From: Ferruginibacter sp.
Lineage (GTDB): Bacteria; Bacteroidota; Bacteroidia; Chitinophagales; Chitinophagaceae
NCBI GenBank assembly: GCA_014379625.1
Contig: JACMLJ010000039.1
Coordinates: 62,001-126,000 of the forward strand
Direction: 5' to 3'
DNA: 64,000 bases
Under the pieces are notes generated by a model. That model had not been told where the DNA came from and did no database searches. It was given only the letters and a program-made list of their open reading frames with translations. Of the stretch, positions 26,327-35,185 are shown in pieces (the first letter of the stretch is position 1; each line of letters begins with the position of its first letter). Position numbers and translations under genes: made by a program.

Positions 26327-27238
26327 TTATCTGCCCTGTTTTTCGAGTTGAAATAATGCTGAAACTTCCTGGCCTGTAAGCGCCCGTTTGTATATTCTAA
26401 ACTCATCCAGTTTTCCTGCAAAATTAGTAGCCCAGCCTTGAGCGCTGGCTCCGTTGGTAAGGCTTGGATTTGTTTGAAATTGAAAAGCACCGAAGGCCAT
26501 TTTTGTTGCATTGATAAAGGTGAGGTTACCATACGGTGTTTCCGGCGGCGCTCCCGGATCGCTCCCATGTAATGTTGGGCCAATTTTACCGGCTGGGTTA
26601 GCTGCCGAGTTTACTCCGATCGCGGAACCGTTTTGATAAATATTAAATACTGAGGTCGCTGCGTTATATGTTGCAGTAAGGTGTATCCAACTGCCAAAAT
26701 TAACCCTGGCATCGGTAAACTGGCCACCCCAGGGCACGGCCGAATTGTACATGTGTACTTTGAAAACAGCTTTGTCGGCGCTACCTCCGTTATCCTGGTA
26801 AATATCTAAATTACCCCAAAAATCATCTGTTCTGGCGATGGTAAAAATACCGATCGCCCCCGTATTTACAGGAGAATTTATCCAGAATGCGACCGTATAA
26901 CTTTTTAAAGTTTGCAGGGCTGCACTAGGAGCAAATGTAGCGTAGGCAGTGCTGCTTCCCTGGTATGCCTGACCTTTTTTACCTGGTGTAAAAGTGGCGC
27001 CCTGGTTTACTGCGGATACCCCGGTGGCACTATCAATAAAACTACCATTGAAAGCCCAGTAACCAACTAAATCGGTTTTAGCTATTTCACTGGAATTTAC
27101 AAAACCGCCATCTACCGGCGGAGGATCCCCCTTTGTAAATGCATCATCTCGTTCAACCGTCGTACAGGCAGAAAATGATAATGTAGCCAGGAATAAAACT
27201 ACAGCAGCATTTTTTGGGCAATAAAATCTTTTTTTCAT
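26327..27238 (-). CDS. LamG/concanavalin-like surface lipoprotein (candidate glycan-binding protein)
   Basis: A 303-residue lipoprotein with lipobox FSAC (residues 22-25) and a linker rich in acidic residues and proline. One LamG/laminin-G-like jelly-roll domain occupies about 60-295 (LVGYWAFNGSFIDSA at its start, GKLDEFRIYKRALTGQEVSALF at its end). It sits directly after SusD, the usual position of a surface glycan-binding protein in PULs. No catalytic residues are evident. Function as a binder of the locus substrate is inferred from place and fold. Confidence 0.85.
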   Translation of the reverse strand: MKKRFYCPKNAAVVLFLATLSFSACTTVERDDAFTKGDPPPVDGGFVNSSEIAKTDLVGYWAFNGSFIDSATGVSAVNQGATFTPGKKGQAYQGSSTAYATFAPSAALQTLKSYTVAFWINSPVNTGAIGIFTIARTDDFWGNLDIYQDNGGSADKAVFKVHMYNSAVPWGGQFTDARVNFGSWIHLTATYNAATSVFNIYQNGSAIGVNSAANPAGKIGPTLHGSDPGAPPETPYGNLTFINATKMAFGAFQFQTNPSLTNGASAQGWATNFAGKLDEFRIYKRALTGQEVSALFQLEKQGR

Positions 27239-27265
27239 ATAATTTATTTTATTTTATTAAGCGTT

Positions 27266-28795
27266 TTATTGATAATTGGGATTTTGTACAAGGCGGTTAC
27301 CACTCAGGTCCCTTTGTTGTTGTGGAATAGGGAAAAGTTCATGTTTGCCCACTACAAATCCTTTGGAACTCAAAACCGCACCCGCAGTTCCCTGCCTGAC
27401 AAGGTCTAAAAACCGGTCGCTTTCCATTGCCAGCTCCAGTCTTCTTTCTTTCCAAATATTTGCTTCAGTAACAGGCGCAGCTATCAGTGACGCACGGGCC
27501 CGAACCCTGTTTAAAGGAGTAGCAGCGTCTCCGCCGGTATGTAATGCAGCTTCTGAATTAATAAGCAATACTTCTGCAAAACGCATCAAACGAATGTTCT
27601 TTGGTTTATTATCCTTATCTAAATAACCGTTACATGCAGTGGTCTCTTTAAAAGGACTATGGTATGCCTTATAATTATACCGATCGTTTTCCACCAAAGG
27701 TTTGGCAGGAATTATAAAACCATCCCATAATGTTGTGATATTTACCGGGTCAATAAAAATGATCGTCCCTGCTTTCCTTTTATCACCTGCTTCGTAGGTA
27801 TTGGCAAGGTCTGCTGTAGGCGAGTTTATTCCAAAACCAAGGTCGCCATCATATGGTTTACCGTCTACATTATTAGACCATGCACCCTTGGCACGTGGGC
27901 CCTGGAAATTACTAAAATTAGGACTGATTGCATCGCAGGCGCCGGTAGGACTTCTGCTGGGACCTGTTTCTACCTCAAAAACAGATTCAATATTATTGGC
28001 CCCTGCTTCCCTGAATATGGTTGCATAATCAACAGCAAGATCGTACTTTCCGGAACTCATTACAGAAAGCGAAAGGTCGTATGCCTTTTGCCAGTTTTTT
28101 AAATACAGGTACACTTTTGCAAGAAAAGCTTGAGCGGCGCCTTTATTAGCCCTTCCCACTTTTGTATTGGCGTCACCTTTTAAAGGCAGGTGGTCAACAG
28201 CATACTGAAGGTCGTCTGTAATAACAGCATATATATCCTGTTTGGTTGCCCTTGTCTGAAACTCATCGTTGTTAGCTTCGGTAGGTAGTATTACCCTCGT
28301 TATTTTGGGTACACCGCCAAACAGGCGAACCAAATTAAAATAAAACATACCTCGTAAAAATCTTACTTCACCGATCAGTCTATTACGGGTAGTAGAATCA
28401 AAAGTGCCTTTACCGAGTATATCCAAGGCCTTATTGGTGCGGCCGATGGCAAGGTAATGTGCTTTCCATAATTCATTAAAATTCTCATTGGATGTTGTAA
28501 AAGTAAATTCATCAATGTCTTTTACACCAAATCCATTTTCACCTGGTGTACTACCTTTATCGGCGTCATCTGAGGCAATCTGGTTAACAATAACCCAGCG
28601 AAGTCCAACGGTGCCCTGCGAATACAAAGTGTTATACACACCGGTTACCAGGTTATCCGCTGCCGCAGGGTCTATCAGTGCCTGTTCTTCGGTAAGCAGG
28701 CCCTGGGGTGGCACATCCAGGAAGCTTTTTTTACAACTCGTTACCGCAAGAATGGTGATGGTTGCGATTGAGAGGATCAATATTTTCTTATTCAT
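27266..28795 (-). CDS. SusD/RagB-family outer-membrane lipoprotein (glucan-type PUL)
   Basis: The ATG at 28795 (MNKKILILSI) begins a lipoprotein signal with Cys21 in LAVTSC and is preferred over the frame's earlier ATG, giving 509 residues. The SusD N-terminal motif KKSFLDVPPQGLLTEEQAL is present, followed by TPR-like helices and the C-terminal WKERRLELAMESDRFLDLVR and HELFPIPQQQRDLS stretches of canonical SusD. The spacing to SusC is 24 bases. It should form the lid of the SusC transporter and bind glycan at the surface. Confidence 0.95.
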   Translation of the reverse strand: MNKKILILSIATITILAVTSCKKSFLDVPPQGLLTEEQALIDPAAADNLVTGVYNTLYSQGTVGLRWVIVNQIASDDADKGSTPGENGFGVKDIDEFTFTTSNENFNELWKAHYLAIGRTNKALDILGKGTFDSTTRNRLIGEVRFLRGMFYFNLVRLFGGVPKITRVILPTEANNDEFQTRATKQDIYAVITDDLQYAVDHLPLKGDANTKVGRANKGAAQAFLAKVYLYLKNWQKAYDLSLSVMSSGKYDLAVDYATIFREAGANNIESVFEVETGPSRSPTGACDAISPNFSNFQGPRAKGAWSNNVDGKPYDGDLGFGINSPTADLANTYEAGDKRKAGTIIFIDPVNITTLWDGFIIPAKPLVENDRYNYKAYHSPFKETTACNGYLDKDNKPKNIRLMRFAEVLLINSEAALHTGGDAATPLNRVRARASLIAAPVTEANIWKERRLELAMESDRFLDLVRQGTAGAVLSSKGFVVGKHELFPIPQQQRDLSGNRLVQNPNYQ

Positions 28796-28819
28796 TTTTT
28801 TTCTTTTAAAATTTATCAA

Positions 28820-31800
28820 TTAAAAGCCAAGATTTACTCCAAAAGCAAATGTCCTGGTGCTTGGATAAGTATTCAATTCGATACCACCATTTAGTGGAGT
28901 ACCATCACCCTTATAAATTTCAGGTGTAAAGCCACTGTAAGGCGTAATAGTGAAAAGGTTTTGCGCTGTTACATAAACTCTCAAACTGTTTATTTTGGCT
29001 TTTGCTGCCACATTCCCACCCAACGAATATCCAATAGTGAGATTATTTAGGCGGAAAAAATCGCCGCTTTCCAGGAAATAAGTGGATGCGGGCAATTTAT
29101 CCAGGTTTGCCCGGGGGATTGTATTACTAGGCCTGTTTGGCGTCCATCGCCCAATGGCAACCGAGGTTTCAATATTATCTGTTGCCGCTGTACCCCTTAT
29201 TGCTTTTTTACCATTATAAATTTTACTTCCGCTGGTTCCATAACTGTTAAACCCTAGGTCAAATTTTTTATACCCCACATTACCATTGATCCCGTATGTA
29301 ATTTTGGGAAGATAGGAACCGCTGAATGCCCTGTCGTTATCATCTATTTTACCATCCGGAATTCCTGCAGCACCACTGATATCCCTGTATCTTAAATCAC
29401 CGGGTTTTGCTCCCAACTGGGCGGATTTTGCAATTTCGGCCGCATTTTGGAAAATACCATCGGCCTGTAAAAGGAAGAAAGTACCAATAGGCTGACCGTT
29501 ATCAGACTTTGTTGTAAAAAAATCTCCTACCTGCCCGTCAAATAAAGCCTGGCCACCGTTAAGATTTAATATCTGGTTCTTGTTTTTTGCGACGTTACCA
29601 CTAATAGAATAATTCCAGTCTTTACCAATCTTGTCCGACCAGGTAAGCCCCAACTCGATGCCTTTATTTTCGAAATTTGCCGCATTGGTGATATACTTGC
29701 CATCCGGATCACCCAAAATCGCAGGTATATTCACATAGATCAGTGCATCATTGGTTTTCTTTTGATAGTAATCAATTTCGCCGGTTAATTTTCTGTCTAG
29801 AATACTAAAGTCAAGTCCAATGTCAAACTCGTCTGTTACTTCCCATTTTACGTTTTTATCAGTGACATTATCAAATGAGATACCGAGGTACCTGTTCCTT
29901 GTAGCATCATAGTAATAGGGAACATTGGTTGTAGCAATAGAATAATACAGAGAGGTGGGGATATTATCATTACCAACCCGGCCCCAGCTTCCGCGTAATT
30001 TTAGATTATTAAAGATGCCCTGGTCTTTCATAAATCCTTCCTCGGAAATGTTCCAACCCAATCCCACTGAAGGAAAATACCCCCACCTGTTATCCTTTCC
30101 AAATCTTGACGTACCATCGGCCCGCATGGTGGCAGTCAGCAGGTACCGGCTGTTAAAAGAATAGTTAACCCTTCCTAAAAAAGAATTTCTTGTCCATTTG
30201 TCCCCGGTATTGGAAACCGTCTGCGACCCGTTGGTTCCCGCATTAATGAACCACTGCTCGTTATTCATCGGCACATCCAACGCGCTGCTTACAACGCTGT
30301 TAAATTTAAATTGTTCGGCAGTAATACCGCCTAAAACTGACAGGCTATGCTTATCAAATACTTTGCTGAAGGTGGCTGTATTATCCCATACCCATTTGTT
30401 CGCGTCATTATTTGTAAGCCTTAATTTACTGTTGCCCCTTGACTGGTTGCCCCCCGGGGTGATAAATGTTGTAGCATCACTTAAAAATTTATAATCGTAC
30501 CCCGTACTTTTTGTAAAGTCAAGATCAACTCCCATACTGCTCCTGAATGTAAGGGACGGAATGATTTTATATTCTAAAGCAAAAGTTCCCTGTATACGAT
30601 TGCCTAAAACCTTATCATATAATTTTTCAATATCAAGTAAGGGATTTCCAACATTACCGGCTGCAGAAGTATTACCATACAAATCATTTATTTTAGACGG
30701 CACAAATGGCGCAGCCCTGTATGCATTGCTGAAAGCACCGAAATTAGCACCTTTTGCATCGGAACGGCTATAAGAAACCAGGGTGCTTAACTTTAACTTA
30801 CTGGTTAGTTTATAATCGTTATTGGAACGGATTGTAAAGCGGTTGTATTTATTATTTACCATAATACCATCCTCTGCCAAAAGCCCTGCACTTAAAAAAT
30901 AATTCACTTTGTCGGTTCCGCCGGATAAAGATAAATTATGATTTTGCTGGAATGCTTTACGAAGTATCACATCATACCAATCTGTATTGTATCCCTGGAG
31001 TTTAGCCGAAGGGACCAAACTATCCAGGCCTGCATAATATACGCTTGCCTCATTCAGGTATCCCGCATATTGATTTTCTCCGGCCATGTTTACCAGGCTG
31101 GTAGCTTCCCTTACACCTGCATTGGCATCATAACTGAATATCATTTTACCCACTCTTCCTTTTTTGGTAGTTATGATCAATACCCCGTTTGCAGCACGCA
31201 TACCATAAATAGCGGTAGCGCTGGCATCTTTTAACACATCCAGCGTAACAATATCCGCTGAATTAATATTCCGGATATCATCTGTTATTACCCCGTCTAC
31301 TACATACAATGGATTAGCACCGCCAAGCATTGTACCTGTACCACGAACTCTTACGGTAGGCAAAGAATTAGGCTCTCCGGAGCTGATAATTTGTACACCT
31401 GCAACTTTACCCTGAATTGCCTGGGTAGCAGTTTGTACGGGTTGCTTTGCGATATCGGCACCCTTGATTGATGTTACAGAGCCTGTCAGGTCTTTCTTTC
31501 GGGCAGTGCCATACCCAACCACCACTACCTGCTCAATTTCTTTGGCCGCCGTTATTAAAACCACATTAATCTCCGTACGGCCATCCAGCGCTATTTCCTG
31601 GGTTTCAAAACCTACAGAAGAAAATACCAGTGTTGCCCCCTCCGGAACGGATAAGGAATAAGTTCCGGCTGCATTTGTTGAAGTGCCGGCCGCAGAACCT
31701 TTTACGCTTACGGTAATACCCGGCAAAGCCTCTCCTGAAGCTCCTGTTACCTTACCACTCACACTTATATCCTGCACTTCAAAACCTTTTTTTGTAATTA

Positions 31801-32146
31801 CCACCAGGTTATTTTCTAATACCCGGTAAGTTAAATTGGTTGCGGTTAAAATATTGTCCAGCACTTCCGTTACCAACGTATTTACAGCATTGATACTAAC
31901 TTTTTGATTAGAAGACACTATTTCATCATTGTACAAAAACCGGAAGATGGTTTTCTTTTCAATCTGTTTCAAAGCCGTCTTGAGTTCGGTAGATTGAAGT
32001 TTGATCGTTATCCTTTCCTGCGAATAGGTTTTGGCAGATACCTGCAAACCAGATAGCAAAATGAAAGCAATCGTAATTTTCATAAGCAATAACATTTTAA
32101 AAATGCTTCTTTTTTTCAAAAAAAGCAAATAGTCAAATTTTTTCAT
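28820..32146 (-). CDS. SusC/RagA-family TonB-linked protein with STN domain (glucan-type PUL)
   Basis: A 1108-residue outer-membrane transporter. A long N-terminal leader (the cleavable signal ends near QVSA) is followed by an STN (secretin/TonB N-terminal) domain at about 50-125, a carboxypeptidase-D-like domain about 128-205, the plug (TGSVTSIKGADIAKQPVQTA onward) and the barrel ending in FGVNLGF. The STN domain is the part that signals to a FecR anti-sigma factor, and FecR plus ECF sigma genes lie just upstream on the same strand. This argues for trans-envelope induction by the imported glycan. The transporter should carry oligosaccharides made by the surface GH144 lipoprotein. Confidence 0.95.
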   Translation of the reverse strand: MKKFDYLLFLKKRSIFKMLLLMKITIAFILLSGLQVSAKTYSQERITIKLQSTELKTALKQIEKKTIFRFLYNDEIVSSNQKVSINAVNTLVTEVLDNILTATNLTYRVLENNLVVITKKGFEVQDISVSGKVTGASGEALPGITVSVKGSAAGTSTNAAGTYSLSVPEGATLVFSSVGFETQEIALDGRTEINVVLITAAKEIEQVVVVGYGTARKKDLTGSVTSIKGADIAKQPVQTATQAIQGKVAGVQIISSGEPNSLPTVRVRGTGTMLGGANPLYVVDGVITDDIRNINSADIVTLDVLKDASATAIYGMRAANGVLIITTKKGRVGKMIFSYDANAGVREATSLVNMAGENQYAGYLNEASVYYAGLDSLVPSAKLQGYNTDWYDVILRKAFQQNHNLSLSGGTDKVNYFLSAGLLAEDGIMVNNKYNRFTIRSNNDYKLTSKLKLSTLVSYSRSDAKGANFGAFSNAYRAAPFVPSKINDLYGNTSAAGNVGNPLLDIEKLYDKVLGNRIQGTFALEYKIIPSLTFRSSMGVDLDFTKSTGYDYKFLSDATTFITPGGNQSRGNSKLRLTNNDANKWVWDNTATFSKVFDKHSLSVLGGITAEQFKFNSVVSSALDVPMNNEQWFINAGTNGSQTVSNTGDKWTRNSFLGRVNYSFNSRYLLTATMRADGTSRFGKDNRWGYFPSVGLGWNISEEGFMKDQGIFNNLKLRGSWGRVGNDNIPTSLYYSIATTNVPYYYDATRNRYLGISFDNVTDKNVKWEVTDEFDIGLDFSILDRKLTGEIDYYQKKTNDALIYVNIPAILGDPDGKYITNAANFENKGIELGLTWSDKIGKDWNYSISGNVAKNKNQILNLNGGQALFDGQVGDFFTTKSDNGQPIGTFFLLQADGIFQNAAEIAKSAQLGAKPGDLRYRDISGAAGIPDGKIDDNDRAFSGSYLPKITYGINGNVGYKKFDLGFNSYGTSGSKIYNGKKAIRGTAATDNIETSVAIGRWTPNRPSNTIPRANLDKLPASTYFLESGDFFRLNNLTIGYSLGGNVAAKAKINSLRVYVTAQNLFTITPYSGFTPEIYKGDGTPLNGGIELNTYPSTRTFAFGVNLGF

Positions 32147-32228
32147 ACATTTAATTTTGGGTGAATGAAATACAGGAATCCGCGCCTTCCGATGGCCGTA
32201 GGTTTATGTTTTGATTGATCCTTTTATC

Positions 32229-32252
32229 CGGGAAATGCGCCAACATTTCCCG
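32229..32252. terminator. Nine-bp stem-loop between fecR and susC
   Basis: CGGGAAATG and its exact complement enclose a 6-base loop. Six T follow on the plus strand, so as a terminator it would act on rightward (antisense) transcripts. Read on the minus strand it lacks a U-tract but would still form an RNA hairpin in any fecR-susC readthrough transcript. Confidence 0.5.
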
Positions 32253-32313
32253 TTTTTTATTCCTGCTGTCAGGATGAGTTGTATAGAGTTGCTATTTGCA
32301 TCGCAGGTTAGTT

Positions 32314-33447
32314 TTAGAAAATATTGATGTGTTGATTATTTATTTTATACTTAAAAAATGGAGTGGAGATTTGTAGTGCCCGCAATGCCTCGGCGATGGT
32401 TTCTTTTTCAAAACTGCCGGTAAGCCTTTGTGATTTTAATTTATTTTTCTCGAAATGTATCAGCACACCATACCATTTTTCCATCTTTAGGGCAACTTCT
32501 TCAAAGGTTTCTTTATCAAATACCAGCTTATTTTCAACCCATGCGGTTTCTACCACCGTATTTTCATCATTCGCAAGCGTTAAATGGCCCAGCGACATGA
32601 ATGTTGATTCCGCAACAATTGACCCATTTTTTTTGGTGCCGCTATTCCCTTTTGCACCGGGTATTTTTTCATCGCTGATAATTAATTTATCATTTGGCTT
32701 CATCATTATTTTTTCTTTCCTGCCAATCATGGTAACTTCAATACTGCCCCTGATCAAACTGGTTTCGGTATTTTTTTCGCCGGGATAAGCTTTTACATTA
32801 AAAGCTGTGCCGGTCACTTTTATACTGATCCTGTTGGCATGTATGACAAAAGGTTTGTCTTTATTTTTTATTATATCAAAATAACCTTCCCCGGCCAGTG
32901 TCACTTCCCTGGTTACTTTACCAAAGCGGAGGTTGTCGTACACCAGTTTGCTCCCGCCATTCAACCATACCGAAGAGCCATCAGGCAATTGTATCCTGGT
33001 ACGCGAGCCAGTTTTGGTGCTTATCTCACTTTGGGCAATTTTTTCAACAAGAGGTATTACCAAAGGATTTTCAAAATAACCCCGAAAGAAAAACAGCAGT
33101 GCAAATACGGAAAAAAGGGAGGCCGCTATGAGTAACTTTTTCGATTTGGATTTCTTTGGCAGATTTCCCCCATTATCAAAATACAAGGAATGAGTTTCAT
33201 CCTTTTCCTTTCCTGTTTCAAGGTCAAACCCATTTTCCTTTAACCTGCCTAAATGCAACTGGTAAGTAGCTTCTAAAAACTCTTCATCCTTTTCGGGAAC
33301 TAGCTTCCAGTATTCATCAATAGCCTGCAGGTACAGGTCAGCATTAACCCGGGCTTTGACGAAATCATCCAGCTCGATAAGTTCTGAAGTGGTAGCTTCG
33401 CCCGAAAGTTTACGGGACACCAGGGTCCAAATTCTGTCTTTGATCAT
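32314..33447 (-). CDS. FecR-family anti-sigma factor
   Basis: A 377-residue inner-membrane regulator. The N-terminal cytoplasmic region (1-105) has the anti-sigma feature LSGEATTSELIELDDF. One membrane segment lies at about 105-125 (LLIAASLFSVFALLFFF). The periplasmic FecR domain (about 145-245, TRIQLPDGSSVWLNGGSKLVY) and the C-terminal DUF4974-type domain (about 305-377) follow. In this family the C-terminal part contacts the STN domain of a cognate SusC. It stands between the sigma gene and the STN-containing SusC gene on the same strand and spaced apart by about 65 and 170 bases. Confidence 0.93.
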   Translation of the reverse strand: MIKDRIWTLVSRKLSGEATTSELIELDDFVKARVNADLYLQAIDEYWKLVPEKDEEFLEATYQLHLGRLKENGFDLETGKEKDETHSLYFDNGGNLPKKSKSKKLLIAASLFSVFALLFFFRGYFENPLVIPLVEKIAQSEISTKTGSRTRIQLPDGSSVWLNGGSKLVYDNLRFGKVTREVTLAGEGYFDIIKNKDKPFVIHANRISIKVTGTAFNVKAYPGEKNTETSLIRGSIEVTMIGRKEKIMMKPNDKLIISDEKIPGAKGNSGTKKNGSIVAESTFMSLGHLTLANDENTVVETAWVENKLVFDKETFEEVALKMEKWYGVLIHFEKNKLKSQRLTGSFEKETIAEALRALQISTPFFKYKINNQHINIF

Positions 33448-33511
33448 TATGCAATATATATAGAGACCAGAAGGGAAGAAATCCCCTAAGTAGGAAAAAG
33501 AAAATTTGCCA

Positions 33512-34096
33512 TTATTGACGCATTGGTTTCCTGAGCGAGATATGCAGCACTTCAGCGATCTTTTTGATGGCTATAGAAACCTGGTGATCGATAGTTTTTA
33601 CACTGATATTTAATAGTAACGCGATCTCTTTATATTTCAACCTGTCTTCTTTTGCCAGTTTGAAAATAAGTTTACAACGTTGGGGTAACTGTTGAACTGC
33701 CGTATCAATTTTTTCGGATAATTCCTGGGTAAGCAGGATGGTTTCCCCATTTTCGTAAGAGGAAGCGAATTCAACATTTACATCATCCAGTGAAAGTAGT
33801 AATGACTTCCTGGTTTGCTTCCATTTTCTCAATGAGGCGTTTCTCACACTAACATAGAGATACATCTTCAAATCCTCAATTTCCGTTAACTGTTTTCGTT
33901 TGGCCCAAATTTCAATTAAGATATCCGAAACGATCTCTTCAGCTAATTCTTTGGATCTGATGATAGAAAAAGAAAAACTTTTAAGCGGAAGGAAAAAATG
34001 AAAAAATAATTTTTTATACGACACCTCGTCTTCATAGTCAGCTACACGCTGTTGAAGCTCTTGCAGGGCAAGTGAGTTTAAAGGCAATTTATCCAT
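33512..34096 (-). CDS. ECF sigma factor (FecI-like, Bacteroidetes sigma-70 family)
   Basis: A 194-residue ECF sigma factor. Region 2 spans about 20-95 (the typical VSDILIEIWAKR is at about 50-61, and MYLYVSVRNASLRKW follows). Region 4 spans about 125-185 (LPQRCKLIFKLAKEDRLKYKEIA with the helix-turn-helix LLNISVKTIDHQVSIAIKKI). It precedes the FecR gene by about 65 bases and would be released by FecR upon SusC signalling to activate the glucan-type PUL. Confidence 0.93.
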   Translation of the reverse strand: MDKLPLNSLALQELQQRVADYEDEVSYKKLFFHFFLPLKSFSFSIIRSKELAEEIVSDILIEIWAKRKQLTEIEDLKMYLYVSVRNASLRKWKQTRKSLLLSLDDVNVEFASSYENGETILLTQELSEKIDTAVQQLPQRCKLIFKLAKEDRLKYKEIALLLNISVKTIDHQVSIAIKKIAEVLHISLRKPMRQ

Positions 34097-34350
34097 AGCA
34101 ATTACAACCGGCGATTAAAATACAATTGTTAACACTATCCCTCAAAAAAAACAGTTCCTCTGCTACATTATATTAAAGCCGCTGGTTATATTGACAACGC
34201 ACCAGGCATAAGCGCTGCCTTCCTGAAAAAATATAAATGGTAAAAAGGCGGAAAAATATTCACACCATCTTCCTGAAATAACCACGCGTGACGCTTTAAC
34301 CAATAACCCGGTAGCCGCTTGTATTTTTGAAAAGAGACATTCTTTAGGCA
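34097..34350. other. Intergenic region between the sigma gene and higBA
   Basis: About 250 bases of AT-rich sequence with no supportable gene. It must hold the leftward promoter of the ECF sigma gene, but I find no good TAnnTTTG match on that strand. A 62-codon frame on the minus strand at 34163-34351 has no recognisable features. Confidence 0.4.
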
Positions 34351-34388
34351 AAAAATGTTACCAATTTGGTAACATTTTTGTATGTTTG
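34351..34388 (+). promoter_or_regulatory. higBA operator-promoter: 29-base perfect palindrome beside a TAnnTTTG box
   Basis: AAAAATGTTACCAA (34351-34364), one central T, and its exact complement to 34379 form a perfect palindrome. One base later TATGTTTG (34381-34388) matches the -7 consensus. The first in-frame ATG of higB is at 34399, so the mRNA leader would be only a few bases long. The layout fits autorepression by the HigA antitoxin (or the HigBA complex). Confidence 0.75.
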
Positions 34389-34398
34389 CGCGAACACC

Positions 34399-34716
34399 AT
34401 GAGAGTTATTGCTGTAAATACACTTAAGAAGTATTGGGAGGAATTTCCGCAGTCTGAACAGCCTTTATTATCCTGGTATGAAGAAACAGAAGCCGCCGCA
34501 TGGAATCATCCGAAGGAATTAAAGGCACAATATCGCAATGCATCGTTTATTACAAACAAAAGAGTAGTCTTTAATATCCACGGAAACAGTTACCGGCTTG
34601 TAGTGGATATAGAATACCGCTTAAAAATAGTGTTTGTTGTTTGGTTTGGCTCACATAAACAATATGACAAAATAGACGTTAAAAAAATAAGCTATGTTAA
34701 AACCAATAAAAAGTGA
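34399..34716 (+). CDS. higB: HigB-type mRNA interferase toxin
   Basis: A 105-residue protein from the ATG at 34399 (MRVIAVNTLKKYWEEF). A longer frame starts upstream inside the operator and is rejected. The family (PF09907, RelE fold) is recognised by NASFITNKRVVFNIHGNSYRLVV and by the C-terminal WFGSHKQYDKIDV motif. It would cleave mRNA at the ribosome in the absence of antitoxin. Toxin before antitoxin and a 23-base overlap with the next gene are typical of HigBA. Confidence 0.92.
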   Translation: MRVIAVNTLKKYWEEFPQSEQPLLSWYEETEAAAWNHPKELKAQYRNASFITNKRVVFNIHGNSYRLVVDIEYRLKIVFVVWFGSHKQYDKIDVKKISYVKTNKK

Positions 34717-35053
34717 TCAGCAATACGCGGATGCATTGGCCCGCACTTATGCTTTAATGCAAAAAGATATCAGGCCGGATTCGAAAGATTCCGATGAATT
34801 GGAGGTATTATCTATTCTTATCAGAGATTTTGAAGTTGAACATTTTCGTATTCCCAGGCCTAATCCATTAGATGCTATTAAATTCAGGCTGGATCAAATG
34901 AATCTTTCAGAAGCGGAACTGTCTGAAATTTTAGGCTTTCGTTCCAGGAAATCAGAGATACTTTCAGGTAAAAGAAAATTAAGTTTAGCTATGATACGTA
35001 AATTAAACGAGGTGCTGCATATCCCCGCCGAAATATTGATACAGGCCTATTAA
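34694..35053 (+). CDS. higA: HigA-type antitoxin with XRE helix-turn-helix
   Basis: A 119-residue antitoxin. The N-terminal part (about 1-55) resembles the toxin-binding region of HigA (ELEVLSILIRDFEVEHF). A helix-turn-helix domain follows at about 58-115 (LSEAELSEILGFRSRKSEILSGKRKLSLAMIRKL). It should neutralise HigB and bind the palindrome at 34351-34379. The start lies 23 bases inside higB, which implies translational coupling. Confidence 0.92.
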   Translation: MLKPIKSDQQYADALARTYALMQKDIRPDSKDSDELEVLSILIRDFEVEHFRIPRPNPLDAIKFRLDQMNLSEAELSEILGFRSRKSEILSGKRKLSLAMIRKLNEVLHIPAEILIQAY

Positions 35054-35185
35054 AAAATGATCCGGATAAATTAAACAGCCCGCCCTGGGGCACATCAGCA
35101 TTGGTCTTTTTTATTACTGCAGGCTGTATACGAGTTTCAAAGCAAAGTGCCGGATGATTGGTACTTATCACTAAAAGCAGGTAAA

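Noticed and set aside
34163..34351. 62-codon minus-strand frame upstream of the sigma gene
   Set aside because: No signal peptide, domain or promoter supports it, and it ends at the higBA operator.
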